Part shown: piece by piece, positions 62,501-64,000 of the stretch
Layout: each line of letters begins with the position of its first letter
Numbering within the stretch: position 1 is the first letter of the stretch
NCBI GenBank assembly: GCA_028564705.1
Contig: JAPXFQ010002678.1
Coordinates: 124,001-188,000 of the forward strand
Direction: 5' to 3'
Length of the DNA: 64,000 nucleotides
Source of the DNA: Apricaphanius iberus
Taxonomy: Eukaryota; Chordata; Actinopteri; Cyprinodontiformes; Aphaniidae
Position numbers and translations under genes: made by a program
The notes under the pieces: generated by a model
The model's input: only the letters and a program-made list of their open reading frames with translations
Database searches by the model: none
What the model was told of the DNA's origin: nothing

Positions 62501-63150
62501 ATAGTTAGTGGCTTAGGTTATCCTGAGCAATTTGGTTTTTTTTAGTTATGCTGCTATAGGCTTGGACTGTTGGAGGACAGACTGACCACTTTTCGTCTCT
62601 CTTCTTTTTCTCTTTCTTTTTCTCTTCTACTACTCTCCAGATATTAGTTTTCTCTCCATATTTTTCTCCACATAGAAGTTCCACACGGTCTTGTACTCTG
62701 CTCAGCTATAATGCGCCCTGCTGGATGGGGACCATCGGTCCAGATGATGCTCAAAGTCACCAAGCATCCTCCATGCTGCCTCTTGTCTGTATTCACAGAC
62801 CCCCAGACGGTCGTGGCATCTGACCATATGTACTAAGCCAGGTTCAGGTTCTTGCTCTGCTGGAGGTTTCTTCCTGTTAAAGGGGAGTTTTTCCTCTCCA
62901 CTGTCGCTACATGCTTGCTCAGTATGAGGGTTTGCTGCGGAATTGCTGTGGTTGGAGTCTGCATGATCCAGACACAACCTCACGTTGATGACTCATTGCA
63001 ATCTGCTGGGATTCCTTACACAGAAAACTTTAAACTGATTGTAATGTTTGTATAATTGTATTGAAATGACTTTTGTTGTAAAGTGCCTTAAGATGACATT
63101 TGTTTTGAATTGGTACTAGATAAAAAAAAGTGGGGAAAAAAAGTGAATTG

Positions 63151-63890
63151 AACCACCATGAAATTCAAAAACCACCATGAACACCAAGAACAACCAGAAT
63201 CACCATGAACCACCAAAAAGATCAGAACTACCATGAAACACCAGAACCACCAAGAACGACCAGAACCACCATGAACCACCATAAACGACCAAAACCACCA
63301 TGAACCACCAGAACCACCATGAACCACCAAATCCAACAGAACTACCATGAAACACCAGAACCACCATGAAGCACCAGAACCACCATGAACGACCAAAACC
63401 ACCATGAACCACCATGAACAAGCAAGACCACCATGAACCACCATGAATGAACAAAACCACCATGAACGACACAACCACCATGAACCACTGTGAACGACCA
63501 AAACCACCAGGAACCACCATAAACGACCAGAACCATCATGAACGACCAGAACCACCAGAACTACCATGAACCACCAGAACCACCATGAACCACCAAAACC
63601 ACCATGAACAACCTTGAACCACCAAACCACCATGAACCCACCAGAACCACCATGAACGACCAGAACCACCATAAACCACCAGAACCACCATGAACGACCA
63701 AAACCACCATGAACAACCATGAACCACCAGAACCATGAAAGACCAAAACCACCATGAACCACCATGAAACACCAGAACCACCGAAACTACCATGAACCAA
63801 CATGAACGACCAAAACCACCAGGAACCACCATGAACCACTGAAACTACCATGAACCAACATGAACGACCAGAACCACCATGAACCACATG
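63151..63890. repeat. 10-bp satellite array, right-hand part
   Basis: The same CCACCATGAA family as 58461-60193 but more diverged, with frequent AACGACCAAA and AACGACCAGA variants and no obvious 289-bp period. Confidence 0.95.
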
Positions 63891-64000
63891 AGCAATCCCC
63901 ACCCAGGTTGGCGTATACCACCAGCAGTAACAGCTTCTACAACACACACTGCAGCTCATTCCAAGGACGCCATCATACAGCCCGTTATTCTTCTGTCCAC
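63891..64000. other. Unique sequence at the right edge
   Basis: 110 bp without recognisable features. Confidence 0.5.

Larger units (their letters stand above)
60194..63150 (+). mobile_element. L2-clade LINE, copy 3, inserted in the satellite
   Basis: A 5'-truncated LINE whose first readable part is the end of the endonuclease and linker (about 60220 on). RT follows, then a 3' UTR with TTGGAGGACAGACTGACCAC and MGGRSF-type coding before it, ending in a decayed GAATTG tail at about 63145. Satellite units continue on both sides (to 60193 and from 63151), so it landed in an existing array. The target duplication cannot be told apart from satellite sequence. Confidence 0.88.

Noticed and set aside
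63088..63959. Similar long minus-strand frames at the right end, up to 225 codons
   Set aside because: Same explanation: translation of the 10-bp satellite.

Overview
This window looks like nuclear DNA from a teleost (ray-finned) fish. It is AT-rich and intron- or intergenic-like, with no operons. It is dense with repeat families typical of teleosts: L2-clade LINEs with an SGNH-esterase ORF1, L1-type LINE remnants, a tRNA-derived SINE, Tc1-type transposase relics, many short hAT-like elements, and long micro- and minisatellites. I could not assign any host protein-coding gene with confidence. Species is not determined.

Layout. 1-2625 is a nested stack: a minus-strand L2 LINE is interrupted by a tRNA SINE and by a hAT MITE with a perfect 8-bp target duplication, and a Tc1 transposase relic abuts its 3' end. 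2626-10440 is mostly non-coding, with a Tc1 scrap, a MITE half-copy and, at 9305-10156 on the minus strand, an unrecognised possible membrane-protein reading frame broken by one TGA. 10665-19152 holds a 0.9-kb GACA/GAGA array, a 39-copy 18-bp minisatellite, a second GACA/GAGA block nearly identical to the first, and then a decayed L2 LINE (SGNH ORF1, endonuclease and reverse transcriptase ORF2). The 3' UTR of that LINE contains a decayed antisense fragment of 28S rRNA. 19254-25620 has three hAT-like elements, one nested in another with a perfect duplication, a 31-bp minisatellite and C- or CA-rich tracts.

25621-31220 is non-coding with two stretches that may be conserved regulatory elements. 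31270-33482 is a minus-strand L1-type LINE with a short L2-like LINE 3' end inserted in it. 33721-35929 has two more DNA transposon-like elements. 35930-58460 is mainly unique non-coding DNA with simple repeats, a Tc1 relic, several candidate conserved elements, a GC-rich block on the minus strand (50537-50860) that could be a promoter and first exon, and a hAT element with a perfect duplication (56618-57205). 58461-63890 is a 10-bp satellite (core CCACCATGAA) with a 289-bp higher-order period, split by an L2 LINE insertion (60194-63150).

How parts relate. The SINE tail shares a motif with the L2 LINE 3' end, so L2 machinery probably mobilised it. All transposon proteins seen are broken. The window records successive layers of insertion and tandem-repeat growth, not a working gene set. 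The items most worth checking are the 28S-derived block inside a LINE, the duplicated microsatellite block fused to an SGNH domain, the 36-residue D-to-E spacing of the Tc1 relic, the hairpin-forming templated insertion in the third LINE, and the two unassigned minus-strand candidate exons.
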